Shown: one piece after another, positions 18,469 to 27,971 of the stretch
Position numbering within the stretch: position 1 is the first letter of the stretch
Layout of the letters: every line of letters begins with the position of its first letter
Assembly (NCBI GenBank): GCA_041398845.1
Contig: JAWKTZ010000011.1
Span: 368,394-432,393 of the forward strand
Source of the DNA: Fuerstiella sp041398845
GTDB lineage: Bacteria; Planctomycetota; Planctomycetia; Planctomycetales; Planctomycetaceae
Length of the DNA: 64,000 bases
Reading direction: 5' to 3'
Translations under genes and position numbers: made by a program
Notes under the pieces: generated by a model
Database searches by the model: none
The model's input: the letters and a program-made list of their open reading frames with translations, nothing else
Told to the model about the DNA's origin: nothing

Positions 18469-18629
18469 GGTGTTTGGTATCAGGTGAGAAGAATGGAGGA
18501 GGGCGGGGCAGTCGAGGCGATCTGTCAAGATGGCTGCAATTTTAGATCGAGTTTACCAGCCAGAAGGCACCAACGAAAACCATTTGTGCCCGAACAACGG
18601 GAAATGCGGCAGGTGAATGATCGAAGTCG

Positions 18630-19430
18630 TCATTTCGTCGCGTAGAAATCCAGAACTCGCGGAGCCTCCAGAATCGGCGGGAGCAGCCTGACAAATTCCT
18701 TGTGTGCGGGATGAGGCAAATAGGCAGCTCGACCGGCCTCGTCGGCGAATGTCACCATAAAACAATGAGTAAACCCGTCATCGTGATTTTCCGTGCTGTG
18801 ATTGGTGCCCCATTCGAAACCTTTGATGGCGTCGATTTTATCCGGAAGTGCCAGAAATGCGTCTTCGACGGCAATAATGGCTCTCTCCGGCGCATCTTTT
18901 TTGAACCGAAAGAACACCGCATGGCGTAACGGCTTGTCCAGTTTCTTCTGTCGCTGATCTCCCCAGTAGTCAATGACGAAAACCTTTTCCATATGCGGCT
19001 TCAGGACTTCCACAAAGTCTTTATGAGCCGGGTGCGGCAGATAAAGGTCACGACCGCCCTCGTGTCGAAACGTCACGACAAAGCAGTGAGTGAACCCGTC
19101 ATTCAGTTTCTCGGGACTGTTATTGATGCCCCATTCGAAATCGACGATCGAATCAATCTTCGACGGCAGTGCTCGAAAGGCGTCCACAACCTTTTGGATG
19201 TCCGCGTCGCTGGATTCGTTCTTAAAGGCAAAGAACACCGTATGCCGCAGGACTTTTCCGCTGTCATTCACATCCGGCACGTTGTCTTTCTCCACGGTGG
19301 TCGCTGGTTTCTCGTCGGCGAACACCACGGTCGACAACAAGCTGGTGACAATGAACGACATGACGCAAGCGACAAGTGGTGTGAAGAACGATTGAATGGT
19401 TCGCGCTGTGATTGGAATTTGAGTGGCCAT
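18630..19430 (-). CDS. Exported protein with two Dabb domains
   Basis: The start at 19430 follows an AAGGA ribosome site and yields 266 residues with an N-terminal hydrophobic signal (about residues 15-38, ending VFADE). Two stress-responsive alpha/beta-barrel (Dabb) domains follow, about residues 58-150 and 165-260. Both contain LRHxVFFxFK, a DGFTHCFxVTF strand and YLPHPAHKxFV, and are clearly internal duplicates. Dabb proteins normally dimerise through the barrel, so the fusion probably gives a built-in dimer. It is the first gene of the run leading into DUF1553 and DUF1501. Function unknown. Confidence 0.85.
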   Translation of the reverse strand: MATQIPITARTIQSFFTPLVACVMSFIVTSLLSTVVFADEKPATTVEKDNVPDVNDSGKVLRHTVFFAFKNESSDADIQKVVDAFRALPSKIDSIVDFEWGINNSPEKLNDGFTHCFVVTFRHEGGRDLYLPHPAHKDFVEVLKPHMEKVFVIDYWGDQRQKKLDKPLRHAVFFRFKKDAPERAIIAVEDAFLALPDKIDAIKGFEWGTNHSTENHDDGFTHCFMVTFADEAGRAAYLPHPAHKEFVRLLPPILEAPRVLDFYATK

Positions 19431-19685
19431 AGAAATCCTTTCTGAACGCTTTGAGGCTGGACGGCGGCAGGATAATGGAATGGTGATCGCTGGCAGAGCG
19501 TCGCGACAACTGCAAAGGTTACGAAAATCGCTGCACCCTGACAAAGCCACTCAGGAAAAACCAACGTTCAGAGCGGCTTTGTTCCCCGTCCTGCGGTTGT
19601 CACAGTTTTGCGATGACATGAAATCCGTTATGGTTTCACGTCCCTCCTGTTCCCCGCCATCTTCCTCTGATTCCAAAGGTCTGCC

Positions 19686-21365
19686 GTGCCAAAGAATTAC
19701 CGATTTGCAGGCAACATTCTTGTTTGTTTGTCATGCCTGTATGGCTCCGTCCAGTTGTTCGCTCAGGACGACATCGATCTCGGAGGTGTGCGGGAACAGC
19801 ACACCATGATTCCGATGCGCGACGGCAAACGTCTTTCCGCCTACCTGTATTTTCCCTCGGGAGACGGCCCATGGCCGGTTGTTTTTGAACAGCGTTACGC
19901 GGGACTGACGGCAACGTCGACACGATTGGCGTCCGCCAGACTCGCCAGTGCTGGTTACGTGGTGGCGATGGTGAATTTTCGAGGAACTCATTTGTCGGAA
20001 GGTCAGTGGGTTGGCTATCGAGCCTTACAGTGGGGCGAACTTCAGGACGGATACGACACCTGTGAGTGGCTGGCCAACCAGGAATGGTCAACGGGCAAGG
20101 TGGGTACGTTCGGAAGTTCGCAGGGAGGCTATGCTCAGAACTATCTGGCGGTCACTCAGCCACCGCATCTGGCGTGTCAGTATATGGTGGATACGGGGCT
20201 GAGTCTTTTTCAGGAAGGTTACCGCATCGGCGGCACGACTCGACCTGAGCGATTCAAAAGCATGTCCGACATCTGCCGCGATCCGGACGACAACCGCAGA
20301 CTGCTGGAAGAATGGTTTCGTCATCCGCATTACGACGAATACTGGCAGGCCGAAGACTGTACTCGCCACTTCCACAAAATGAACGTGCCGTGCTTCACCA
20401 TCGGAAGCTGGTACGATTTTATGAATCAGGGTTCGATCGCCAGTTTCCAGGGCCGTCAGCATCGCGGCGGACCCGGATCAAAGGGACAGCAGCAGTTGAT
20501 CATTGGGCCGTGGCTGCATGGTCGAGGTAACAAAGGTCACCGTGTTGGTGATCTTCAATATCCGGAAAACGCGGCATGGTCAGATGTCGACCATATGATT
20601 CGCTGGTTCGATCATTTCCTGAAGGGAGAAGACAACGGCGTCGAGCAGGATCCGGCCGTGCGCTATTATGTGATGGGAGCGACCGGTGAAGACGGAGCGC
20701 CCGGCAACATATGGCGCGAGGCGACGGACTTTCCTCCGGCTGGAACGACCGAGTCGTTGTTTCTTGCCGACGGTGGAACGCTTCTGGATGTACCACCGAC
20801 GACGCCCGACAGTTCCACAAGCTTCGAAAGCGATCCTCACCAGCCGATGCAGATTCCCGGACGTTCGTTTCCCGGAGCCCAGGATGCTCGACCGTTCGAA
20901 CAGCAGTCACAGGTCAGAACATTCACAACGCCTGTGCTGACAGAACCGGTGGAATGGACGGGACGCGTCCAAGCTGAGATCTACCTGAGCTCCACGGCTC
21001 GTGATACTGATGTGATTGTTCGCGTGAGCGACGTGTATCCGGACGGACGGTCGATTCTGCTTGTCGATTATCCGTGGCGAGTTCGCTACCGGGATGGTCT
21101 GGATCACGAAGTGCTGATGACACCGGGGGAAGTTTACAAGGTTGCATTTCCGGTGGGCTGGGTCAGCCAGATCTTCAATACGGGGCACCGCATTCGTGTC
21201 ACGGTCGCCAGTACCGGAGCACCTTTGTATGAACCGAATCCTCAAACCGGAGAACCACTCACCATCGACTTCCCGGAAAACGCCGTCAAAGCGGTCAACA
21301 CGATTCATCACAACCCGAAACACGCCTCGCGAATTCTCGTGCCACGACCTCGCTCCGTCCGTTGA
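19686..21365 (+). CDS. CocE/NonD family hydrolase (X-Pro dipeptidyl-peptidase-like)
   Basis: A 559-residue secreted serine hydrolase. A signal peptide (about residues 1-26, ending LFAQ) precedes the alpha/beta-hydrolase core with MIPMRDGKRLSAYLYFP, the family start motif, and the nucleophile elbow GSSQGG (Ser145). The C-terminal third (from about residue 385) is the jelly-roll lid domain of the CocE/X-Pro dipeptidyl-peptidase family, with EPVEWTGRVQAEIYLSSTA and FNTGHRIRVTVAST. It likely cleaves an ester or acyl-peptide bond in the periplasm; substrate unknown. It is divergent from the Dabb gene, with about 255 bases between. Confidence 0.88.
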   Translation: MPKNYRFAGNILVCLSCLYGSVQLFAQDDIDLGGVREQHTMIPMRDGKRLSAYLYFPSGDGPWPVVFEQRYAGLTATSTRLASARLASAGYVVAMVNFRGTHLSEGQWVGYRALQWGELQDGYDTCEWLANQEWSTGKVGTFGSSQGGYAQNYLAVTQPPHLACQYMVDTGLSLFQEGYRIGGTTRPERFKSMSDICRDPDDNRRLLEEWFRHPHYDEYWQAEDCTRHFHKMNVPCFTIGSWYDFMNQGSIASFQGRQHRGGPGSKGQQQLIIGPWLHGRGNKGHRVGDLQYPENAAWSDVDHMIRWFDHFLKGEDNGVEQDPAVRYYVMGATGEDGAPGNIWREATDFPPAGTTESLFLADGGTLLDVPPTTPDSSTSFESDPHQPMQIPGRSFPGAQDARPFEQQSQVRTFTTPVLTEPVEWTGRVQAEIYLSSTARDTDVIVRVSDVYPDGRSILLVDYPWRVRYRDGLDHEVLMTPGEVYKVAFPVGWVSQIFNTGHRIRVTVASTGAPLYEPNPQTGEPLTIDFPENAVKAVNTIHHNPKHASRILVPRPRSVR

Positions 21366-21483
21366 TGTCCTCAGGGCGGTCTGAGAGCGGATGTTGAGAT
21401 CGGTCGTCGGCGGGGCCGCCTTTCTTCCGGCTTCCGGATGTCCTATGCTCCGTTCTGAGTCTGCAATGCTTTCCAGGGGCCCG

Positions 21484-21918
21484 ATGATGGAAAAAAAACA
21501 ACGAGTGCTGTTTCTGTGTACGGGAAATTCCTGTCGCAGTCAGATGGCGGAAGGTCTTCTGAGAGAACTCGCCGGCGACCGCATTGAAGCGTTGTCTGCC
21601 GGAGCCAACCCGGCGGGATACGTTCATGAGAAGGCCATTCAGGTGATGCAGGAACTGGGCATCGATATTTCTCATCAGCGCAGCAAACACATTCGGGAAT
21701 TCCTGCCTCCGGACGGCGACGTGCCGGACATCATTATCGGCGTGTGTTCGACAGCGGATGAAAACTGCCCGGTGTTTCCGGCGAATGTCGAACGCTGGCA
21801 ATGGCCCTTCGATGATCCTCATTATGCCGTCGGTGATGACGCTCGCAAACTGTCGGAATTCCGACGTGTTCGCGACGAAATTCACGAGCGGCTCAAGCAG
21901 CAGTTCCTGAACCCGTAA
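21484..21918 (+). CDS. arsC: Arsenate reductase-like low-molecular-weight phosphatase
   Basis: A 144-residue protein of the low-molecular-weight tyrosine phosphatase/arsenate reductase family. The catalytic loop is C12-TGNS-C-R18 (CX5R), directly after the first strand. SAGANPAGYVHEKAIQVMQE and DDPHYA follow, the latter carrying the general-acid aspartate. The protein would reduce arsenate using thiols, or act as a phosphatase. The usual later cysteines of the thioredoxin-coupled ArsC relay are represented by C-containing VCSTADENCPVFP. No ars operon genes surround it. ATG at 21487 is equally possible as the start. Confidence 0.85.
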   Translation: MMEKKQRVLFLCTGNSCRSQMAEGLLRELAGDRIEALSAGANPAGYVHEKAIQVMQELGIDISHQRSKHIREFLPPDGDVPDIIIGVCSTADENCPVFPANVERWQWPFDDPHYAVGDDARKLSEFRRVRDEIHERLKQQFLNP

Positions 21919-21965
21919 TTGTTATTGTTCTGCCCGTGGCGGGCTCTTTTTTTGCGAAGCCAGAC

Positions 21966-23150
21966 ATGTCGTTTTCCGCGTTGCCGCTAAGTTATTGTAC
22001 AAATGTTCATCCCGGCCGTACGGTCAGCGAAGTCATTGACGGATTGAATCAGTACACGGCCGAGGTTCGTCGGCAACTGAATGCTCCGATGGCCGCAGGG
22101 TTGTGGCTGTCCCGCAGTGTCGTCACGGAACTGCTCGAAGACGAATCGTCACTCGAACAACTGGCTCAGACGCTGTGGCAGCACGACCTGTGCTGTTACA
22201 CACTCAACGCGTTTCCTTATGGCGACTTTCATTCGGACCGAGTCAAGGAAAACGTTTACCTGCCCGATTGGGCTTCGAAAGAACGTTTGAGCTACACGCG
22301 CGATTGCGCGAAGCTGCTGTCAAAACTGTTGCCGACGGGGGCGGAAGGCAGTATTTCGACGGTTCCACTGGGCGGACGAATGAATCCGAAGACCGGAGAA
22401 TTCCACGCTACCTGTTTTCATAATCTGATTCAGATGGCTGGCTTCCTGAAAGACCTGCAGCGCGATTCCGGACGGATGATTCGACTGGCGATCGAACCGG
22501 AACCTCTGTGCGAGATCTCATCAATTCCCAACGATGCCGTGCCGTTGTTCAAATCGCTCTACGAAATGGCGGAGGCGCTGGGACATCTGGACGAGGTTCG
22601 TGAACATATCGGCGTCTGTCTGGATGTGTGTCATCAGGCGGTGGAATTCGAACTGCTGCCGCGATCAATCGATCAACTGGTCGACATCGACGTTCGCATC
22701 AACAAGGTTCATATCACCAATGCTCTGGAACTGTCGTCACCGTCGACGAATGCTGACGGCCGCGAAACTCTGAAGGAATTTGTGGAGCCCCGATACCTGC
22801 ATCAGACGTATGCTCAGATGAGTGATGGAACGTTGCAGACTCGAGTGGATCTCACCGTGGAAGATCTGGACCGTGATCCGGCCGACGACTTTCTGAAGGC
22901 GAACGCGTGGCGAGTCCATTTCCATGTTCCGATCTTTGCGGACCGAATCGGCGCCCTGAAGACCACTCGCAAAGACCTCCGCGCGGCACTGCAGCGAGTT
23001 CAGTTGCTGAACTACGCTCCACACCTGGAAGTCGAAACCTACACATGGCCCGTGATGCCGGATCAGGACGGCGAAAGTGCAGACCTTGCGGGCCAGATCA
23101 CACGAGAACTGCGATCTGCCTACGACCTGTTGAGCGAAATCAGTGGTTAG
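21966..23150 (+). CDS. eboE: EboE-like TIM-barrel protein
   Basis: The 394-residue protein matches EboE, a xylose-isomerase-like TIM barrel in the Ebo gene set reported to aid export of metabolites such as scytonemin precursors. Characteristic stretches are LSYCTNVHPGRTVSEVIDGL at the N terminus, LNAFPYGDFHSDRVKENVY, EGSISTVPLGGRM, LAIEPEP and VCLDVCHQAVEFE. The acidic and histidine residues suggest a metal site. It begins 48 bases after the phosphatase gene and is probably cotranscribed with it. The other ebo genes (A, B, C, F) are not in this window. Confidence 0.82.
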   Translation: MSFSALPLSYCTNVHPGRTVSEVIDGLNQYTAEVRRQLNAPMAAGLWLSRSVVTELLEDESSLEQLAQTLWQHDLCCYTLNAFPYGDFHSDRVKENVYLPDWASKERLSYTRDCAKLLSKLLPTGAEGSISTVPLGGRMNPKTGEFHATCFHNLIQMAGFLKDLQRDSGRMIRLAIEPEPLCEISSIPNDAVPLFKSLYEMAEALGHLDEVREHIGVCLDVCHQAVEFELLPRSIDQLVDIDVRINKVHITNALELSSPSTNADGRETLKEFVEPRYLHQTYAQMSDGTLQTRVDLTVEDLDRDPADDFLKANAWRVHFHVPIFADRIGALKTTRKDLRAALQRVQLLNYAPHLEVETYTWPVMPDQDGESADLAGQITRELRSAYDLLSEISG

Positions 23151-23313
23151 AAGCTCAAGTCGAAGTTGATGTCCGGGCGGAGCGGAAAGGCGGAAAAGGT
23201 TCGAAACCGCGCGGCTCGTCACGCGGAACGATGACGGCTACGCAGCCATCACGCTCCGTGTGATGAGGCATCGCGGGAAGCGACCTGGCAAACCCTCGTC
23301 CACCGCCGTGTGC

Positions 23314-23347
23314 CGATAAGACAGGTGGGGTTTCCACAGTCTTATCG
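23314..23347. terminator. Hairpin between convergent genes
   Basis: CGATAAGAC (23314-23322) and GTCTTATCG (23339-23347) form a perfect 9-bp stem with a 16-base loop. It lies midway between the convergent ends of the EboE-like gene (23150) and the DUF2079 gene (23384), where a bidirectional terminator is expected. There is no T tract on either side, so it is a candidate only. Confidence 0.45.
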
Positions 23348-23383
23348 AAGGGCCACAGAGGCAGACGCCTTTTCAGATCGCCT

Positions 23384-25516
23384 TTACCGTCGTTTCAGGA
23401 CAATAAATGCTCCGTTTGTTTTGTCCGGCAGCAGTTCCCACAGGTCCGGATGCTGCTGCAGTTCCGGTACATCTTCAGGACGCTGAATTTCACTGTAACG
23501 GTGACCGGTGTCGATCACAATGTAGTCGGTGTCCTCCGGCACTCCAGGCTGATAGTTGTTGACAGCTCGCAGATAGTTGCTGTAGTCATAGGACCGGGCA
23601 TGATGAGTAAACCGCGTGTGGATGTAATCCGTTGACGCGACTCTGGCCGTCACCGGAATCTGCTGCACAACGACTTCTGCCATGGCCGCTCGCCGCTGCT
23701 GAACTTCATCGTCCGGAGCAAACAGTTGCGAATAGCCGAACGGGGATTGCTGCGACCAGAAGCCCGCTCCGCAGGGCATGATCGAACCGGTCACCGACGT
23801 TCCCATGCAGCACAGCAGCACCAGGGTCGCTCGCAACAGAATCACTGAACGCTCCGGTTTCGCCGCTGCGTTTTTCCAAACGGCGTTTCTCCAAGGCGGT
23901 GAATGTGCGACCGCCACGATGGCCGCCCAGAACACAACCGGCAGTAACGGAGCATGAAAGTGATGATACGGTACCGGCGGCAGGTCACCGCTTCCGGCCG
24001 TGTCAAACTGCAGCAGCGACAGCATTCCGAACGTCAGAATCCCCGCCGACAGCAGCCACGCTTTTCGCAATGGCAGTAATGCGAGTGGCACCAGAAAGAC
24101 ACAGGCATACAGAGTCGTCCGCACGCTCAGCGCCCGCCGCAGAACTCGCAGCGGATCCGTGACCGCCGTGCGAATTAATTCGCTCGGAGTTCCTCCAAGA
24201 TCGCCAAAATAACGACTGTAATGAACATGTTCGCCGGATCGAAATGCCGGAATGATCACCAGGACGGCAGCCACCAGATACAACGCAGAAAATCCGGCCA
24301 GAGTCAGCAGCCACCGTCGGCTTGCTGCGACCTCCCGACGTCTGTCGTCGCTGTCTGATGAACGGCTGATGCCGGAGGACACCGTGATGGCCAGAACGAT
24401 CAGCAGAGGAAATGTCACCAATGCCAGATCTTCCTTGGCCGACAACGCCAGTAGCAGGCACAGCAACGTCCAGCCAAACCGACGCCGTTCAGAAAATTCG
24501 ATCATCCAGAACAGAAACGGCACTCCCAGAGCAATCGGGCGAAATGTTTTCTGATCGATGGCAATGTCCAGAAAGTGCATCGGGTAATAAAACAGCCATG
24601 CGACTCCCAGCATCGCTGAGGCCCACGTTTGACCTGTGTGTCGTCGGGCAATCAGATAAACGGGAACGGCACAGCTTGCCAATGCCACGGATTCTGTCAG
24701 CTCAAGCAGCAAATGAGACGGCCACAGCATGTGCAGCGGCAACAGCAGCAGGTGAATCACCTGAATGTGTTCTCCCAGAAACAATCCCTGATCCAGATAG
24801 CTGCGAAATCCTTTCCCGTGCCACACGTTCCACAGGTGTTCTTCGTACATTGCCGAATCACCATGAGGTATCAGAAGCTGCTGATACAGGCAGACATTCA
24901 TCCAGAACGAAATGGCCGTCCAGCCAGTCATTGCCAGGCAAAGCAACGCAACCGGGCCGATCGATGAGCGCTGCCCGGCAGCCAGCGAGCTTGCGGTGTC
25001 TGAATCCTGGGCGGCTGGAACGATCGTCTGCGACCAGATCCAGATCAGCAATGCTCCACCAAAGCCCACCCACAGCGGCAGGCATCCCAGACAAAATGCG
25101 GCAATTGAGGGAATCAACGTCCCCGCAATCCACAACATCCACCATGCGGACAGAAGAAAACTCGCCATCGCCGTGTGCCGCAAAGCCGTGCCGACATCGA
25201 TGTCGCGGTCTTCAGAACGCAATGTTCCTCGACGCCGGAACACGGAGATCGTTGCCAGAATCCCGGTCAACCCGGCCAGTCGCAACCACACGGAATGAGT
25301 CGGCAGTGCCGTCCGATCATGTCCGATCGAGTCGACTTCAACCACGCCTCCCAGAGCTGACACAACGGCTGCATTAATATCTGCCGGCCAGATCTGGCCA
25401 GACAACGCAGATTCGCTCAGCCATTCACTCACCGCCGCAGACAGCGCCCACAAACCCACCGCGCACAGGAATGCTGGTTTCCACAGTTTTCGCAGTTTGA
25501 CATTTGATGACGGCAT
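23384..25516 (-). CDS. DUF2079 polytopic membrane protein
   Basis: A membrane protein of about 710 residues with some fourteen hydrophobic segments and the features of DUF2079: YEEHLWNVWHGKGFRSYLDQ, then FLGEHIQVIHLLLLPLH and IDQKTFRPIALGVPFLFW. The last 150 residues, after the helices, form a soluble domain ending NGAFIVLKRR. The fold resembles GT-C glycosyltransferases, so transfer of a sugar from a lipid carrier outside the membrane is plausible but unproven. The frame is open to 25606; the ATG at 25516 is preferred because the first membrane helix follows soon after. Confidence 0.8.
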   Translation of the reverse strand: MPSSNVKLRKLWKPAFLCAVGLWALSAAVSEWLSESALSGQIWPADINAAVVSALGGVVEVDSIGHDRTALPTHSVWLRLAGLTGILATISVFRRRGTLRSEDRDIDVGTALRHTAMASFLLSAWWMLWIAGTLIPSIAAFCLGCLPLWVGFGGALLIWIWSQTIVPAAQDSDTASSLAAGQRSSIGPVALLCLAMTGWTAISFWMNVCLYQQLLIPHGDSAMYEEHLWNVWHGKGFRSYLDQGLFLGEHIQVIHLLLLPLHMLWPSHLLLELTESVALASCAVPVYLIARRHTGQTWASAMLGVAWLFYYPMHFLDIAIDQKTFRPIALGVPFLFWMIEFSERRRFGWTLLCLLLALSAKEDLALVTFPLLIVLAITVSSGISRSSDSDDRRREVAASRRWLLTLAGFSALYLVAAVLVIIPAFRSGEHVHYSRYFGDLGGTPSELIRTAVTDPLRVLRRALSVRTTLYACVFLVPLALLPLRKAWLLSAGILTFGMLSLLQFDTAGSGDLPPVPYHHFHAPLLPVVFWAAIVAVAHSPPWRNAVWKNAAAKPERSVILLRATLVLLCCMGTSVTGSIMPCGAGFWSQQSPFGYSQLFAPDDEVQQRRAAMAEVVVQQIPVTARVASTDYIHTRFTHHARSYDYSNYLRAVNNYQPGVPEDTDYIVIDTGHRYSEIQRPEDVPELQQHPDLWELLPDKTNGAFIVLKRR

Positions 25517-25758
25517 GCTGTTCCATTGGCTGATGGTTCTACGTCGGCGGACCCGCCTGGCGTTTGCCCAGACTTCCCAGATTGAGGCCATTTCGGAGGC
25601 TGGCATTGACCAAAACGGCCGTGCGAAAGACCCTACGCGTCCATTCTTCCGGAAGCTATCCCGTGAGCGGTCTCAAAGCCATCTCTGCCGAATTCCCGGG
25701 CGGCTTCAAATCTGAATTGGCCGCCATCGGCCGATGAATTTCCTGTCTTTCTTCTGCC

Positions 25759-27711
25759 ATGACCGGTCGAACTGTTTCACGCGGGCTGTTCATCTGCGCG
25801 TTGGCGTGTGTGGTGAGCGGCTGTACGACCGTGCAGTACGTGCAGCTTCGCGAAAAGCCGCCCAACCCCATCCTGGAACGGTTGACAACAACGGCCTTCG
25901 GCGGACCGGGTCCGTCCGTTCGCAGTCGTCAGTTTCTGACGGAAACGGGCTATTCCGGCAGTCACGACTTTGTCCCCATGCTGCGACATTGTCACGGTTA
26001 CATCGGTGGCAACCACCATCGGGAGGCGCTGCATGCGACGGCAGAGATCAGTTACCTTGCCAGTCAGAATGCGAAGTCGCATGATCCTCCGCTGGCGATG
26101 GATCTGTGTCTGGACTCAGCAAAGTTTAGTTGGATCGCAATTACGACGCCCGATGATCAGGGCCGCCTGACGGATCCCAACGAGGAGTTCAATCGTCAGA
26201 CAACAGACATCTACAACACCAGCCTGCAGGAACTGCTGCGACTCACGAAAGAGAGTGGAGACTACCGACTGGGACATTCCATTTGCATGCCGGTCAGCGG
26301 TCGCGTGCTGAACGTGGAGATCCCCTTTCCCACGGAATGGCTGACTCCCGAACAGCTTGGCGAATTCGATTTCGTTTCCAACTACGAACTGCTCAATCTT
26401 CGCAACCGTCACACAACAGAGGGCGTCGGAGTTCCCATCATGGTTCGTCGGCAGCGACCCAAAGTGCCCGGCGATCTGGAAATCTATTACGCTGACGGAC
26501 TAAGTCTGCCATTGACCATCGTCGCGAAGTTCGAACCCGGTTCGTGCCTCGAAGCTCACGATGAAAATATCCGGCTGCAACTGCTCGACCCGCGTGAGAC
26601 TGACGGGATTGTCGTTGACAACACACTGCTGCCGCTGGAAACGGACCTCAGCACGCCTCTGGCATGGTATCTGACAGACCCGAAGAAAAAGCTGCTTGAA
26701 ACGTTTGCCTTCTTTCGGTCAGACAAAGCTCAGCACCTTGAGGGCCTGTACATGATTCAGCCGTACGATCCGGAACGTATCCCTGTGCTGATGGTGCATG
26801 GCATCTGGTCCAGTCCGAACACATGGATGGAGATGTTCAACGATCTGCAGAGCGATCCTGTTATCCGCGACAAGTATCAGTTCTGGTTCTACCTGTATCC
26901 CACCGGAGAACCGTTGACATTTTCCACAGCCAACCTCCGCGACCGACTGAAGGAAATGCGCGTTCGCTGTGATCCGTTCGGTCAGAACGAAAAGCTGGAC
27001 CAGACGGTGGTTGTGGGCCACAGTATGGGAGGACTGATGGCCTATCTGATGACGGTCGACAGTGAAGACAAACTGTGGAAGGCGATGAGCAACCTGCCGG
27101 TGGATAAAATTCAGGCCGACCCGGAAACGCACGAACAGATTCGCCGAGTCTTCTTCTTCGAAGCCGATCGGTCCATCGACCGCATCGTGACAATTGCCAG
27201 TCCGTTTCGAGGCAGTGGTTATTCCAATGTATTCACACGGTGGCTGGGAGGTTCATTGGTTTCCCTTCCCAATGTGACGTCGGCGTTGAGCGACCTCATC
27301 TTCCGCCAGAATAACCAAAGTGCGTGGGACCGGATGTTTGCGCCGCGCACAAGTCTGGACTCCTTGAACAAGGATTCCGCTGTGCTGAGACTGGTCAATC
27401 AGACCACTGCTCCGGACAACGTGCAGCATCACAACATTGTCGGAGTGAAAAGAACATGGTTCACAAGAAATTCGACCGATGGCGTTGTCAAGGTGAAGAG
27501 TGCTCGCCGAGACGACGTCGACACCGAAGTTGTCATTCGAGCATCGCACAGCGGAGTTCAGCGCCATCCGGAAACCATCGCCGAGGTCCGACGAGTGCTC
27601 ATGCAGCATCTTGAGGACGTGCGGCACCGCACCTATCCGGTCATTCCAGTGGAACATTCCGGTTCGCCGTCGACGATCCGGTCGGTGCAAAGTGCTCAGC
27701 TCACACCGTGA
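25759..27711 (+). CDS. Alpha/beta-hydrolase lipoprotein
   Basis: The 650-residue lipoprotein has a signal with lipobox VSGC (Cys22). The first 340 residues form a domain without an obvious match. The C-terminal part is an alpha/beta hydrolase: PVLMVHGIWSSPNTWMEMFN carries the oxyanion-hole HG, GHSMGG (Ser422) is the nucleophile elbow, and a conserved late histidine is likely near RASHSGVQRHP. It should be anchored in the membrane facing the periplasm and cleave lipid or ester bonds. Apparently monocistronic; a palindromic repeat sits 40 bases after its stop. Confidence 0.82.
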   Translation: MTGRTVSRGLFICALACVVSGCTTVQYVQLREKPPNPILERLTTTAFGGPGPSVRSRQFLTETGYSGSHDFVPMLRHCHGYIGGNHHREALHATAEISYLASQNAKSHDPPLAMDLCLDSAKFSWIAITTPDDQGRLTDPNEEFNRQTTDIYNTSLQELLRLTKESGDYRLGHSICMPVSGRVLNVEIPFPTEWLTPEQLGEFDFVSNYELLNLRNRHTTEGVGVPIMVRRQRPKVPGDLEIYYADGLSLPLTIVAKFEPGSCLEAHDENIRLQLLDPRETDGIVVDNTLLPLETDLSTPLAWYLTDPKKKLLETFAFFRSDKAQHLEGLYMIQPYDPERIPVLMVHGIWSSPNTWMEMFNDLQSDPVIRDKYQFWFYLYPTGEPLTFSTANLRDRLKEMRVRCDPFGQNEKLDQTVVVGHSMGGLMAYLMTVDSEDKLWKAMSNLPVDKIQADPETHEQIRRVFFFEADRSIDRIVTIASPFRGSGYSNVFTRWLGGSLVSLPNVTSALSDLIFRQNNQSAWDRMFAPRTSLDSLNKDSAVLRLVNQTTAPDNVQHHNIVGVKRTWFTRNSTDGVVKVKSARRDDVDTEVVIRASHSGVQRHPETIAEVRRVLMQHLEDVRHRTYPVIPVEHSGSPSTIRSVQSAQLTP

Positions 27712-27751
27712 GCACATGGCTTGCTGCCCCTCGCCGGACAAAAGCAGCAGG

Positions 27752-27907
27752 GGGTGGCACAGGTTGCCGTTCAGGCAACCTGTGTGGCGCAGCCATAGGA
27801 AATTGTGCTGCAACAATGTTCTGACGAACGACGTCGTTTGTAAACAGCACGCGGCATCGCGGTTTCCCGTCGCGTTGCGACACACCTTCCTTGAAGATGT
27901 GCCACCC
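27752..27907 (+). repeat. Terminal-hairpin repeat, copy 1
   Basis: A 156-base intergenic element bounded by GGGTGGCAC and GTGCCACCC inverted ends. An 11-bp perfect hairpin (27758-27768 with 27774-27784) lies at the left and a second hairpin at the right end. A related copy lies inverted at 33848-33992. The conserved centre includes TTTGTAAACA. It sits between the convergent ends of the hydrolase lipoprotein and flavoprotein genes. It may be a miniature mobile element or a structured RNA. Confidence 0.78.
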
Positions 27908-27971
27908 GGCCTGCCCGATTCATCCGTGGTGAAAAAGAATCTTCTCACCACAGATGAATCAGCGGGCTTGG

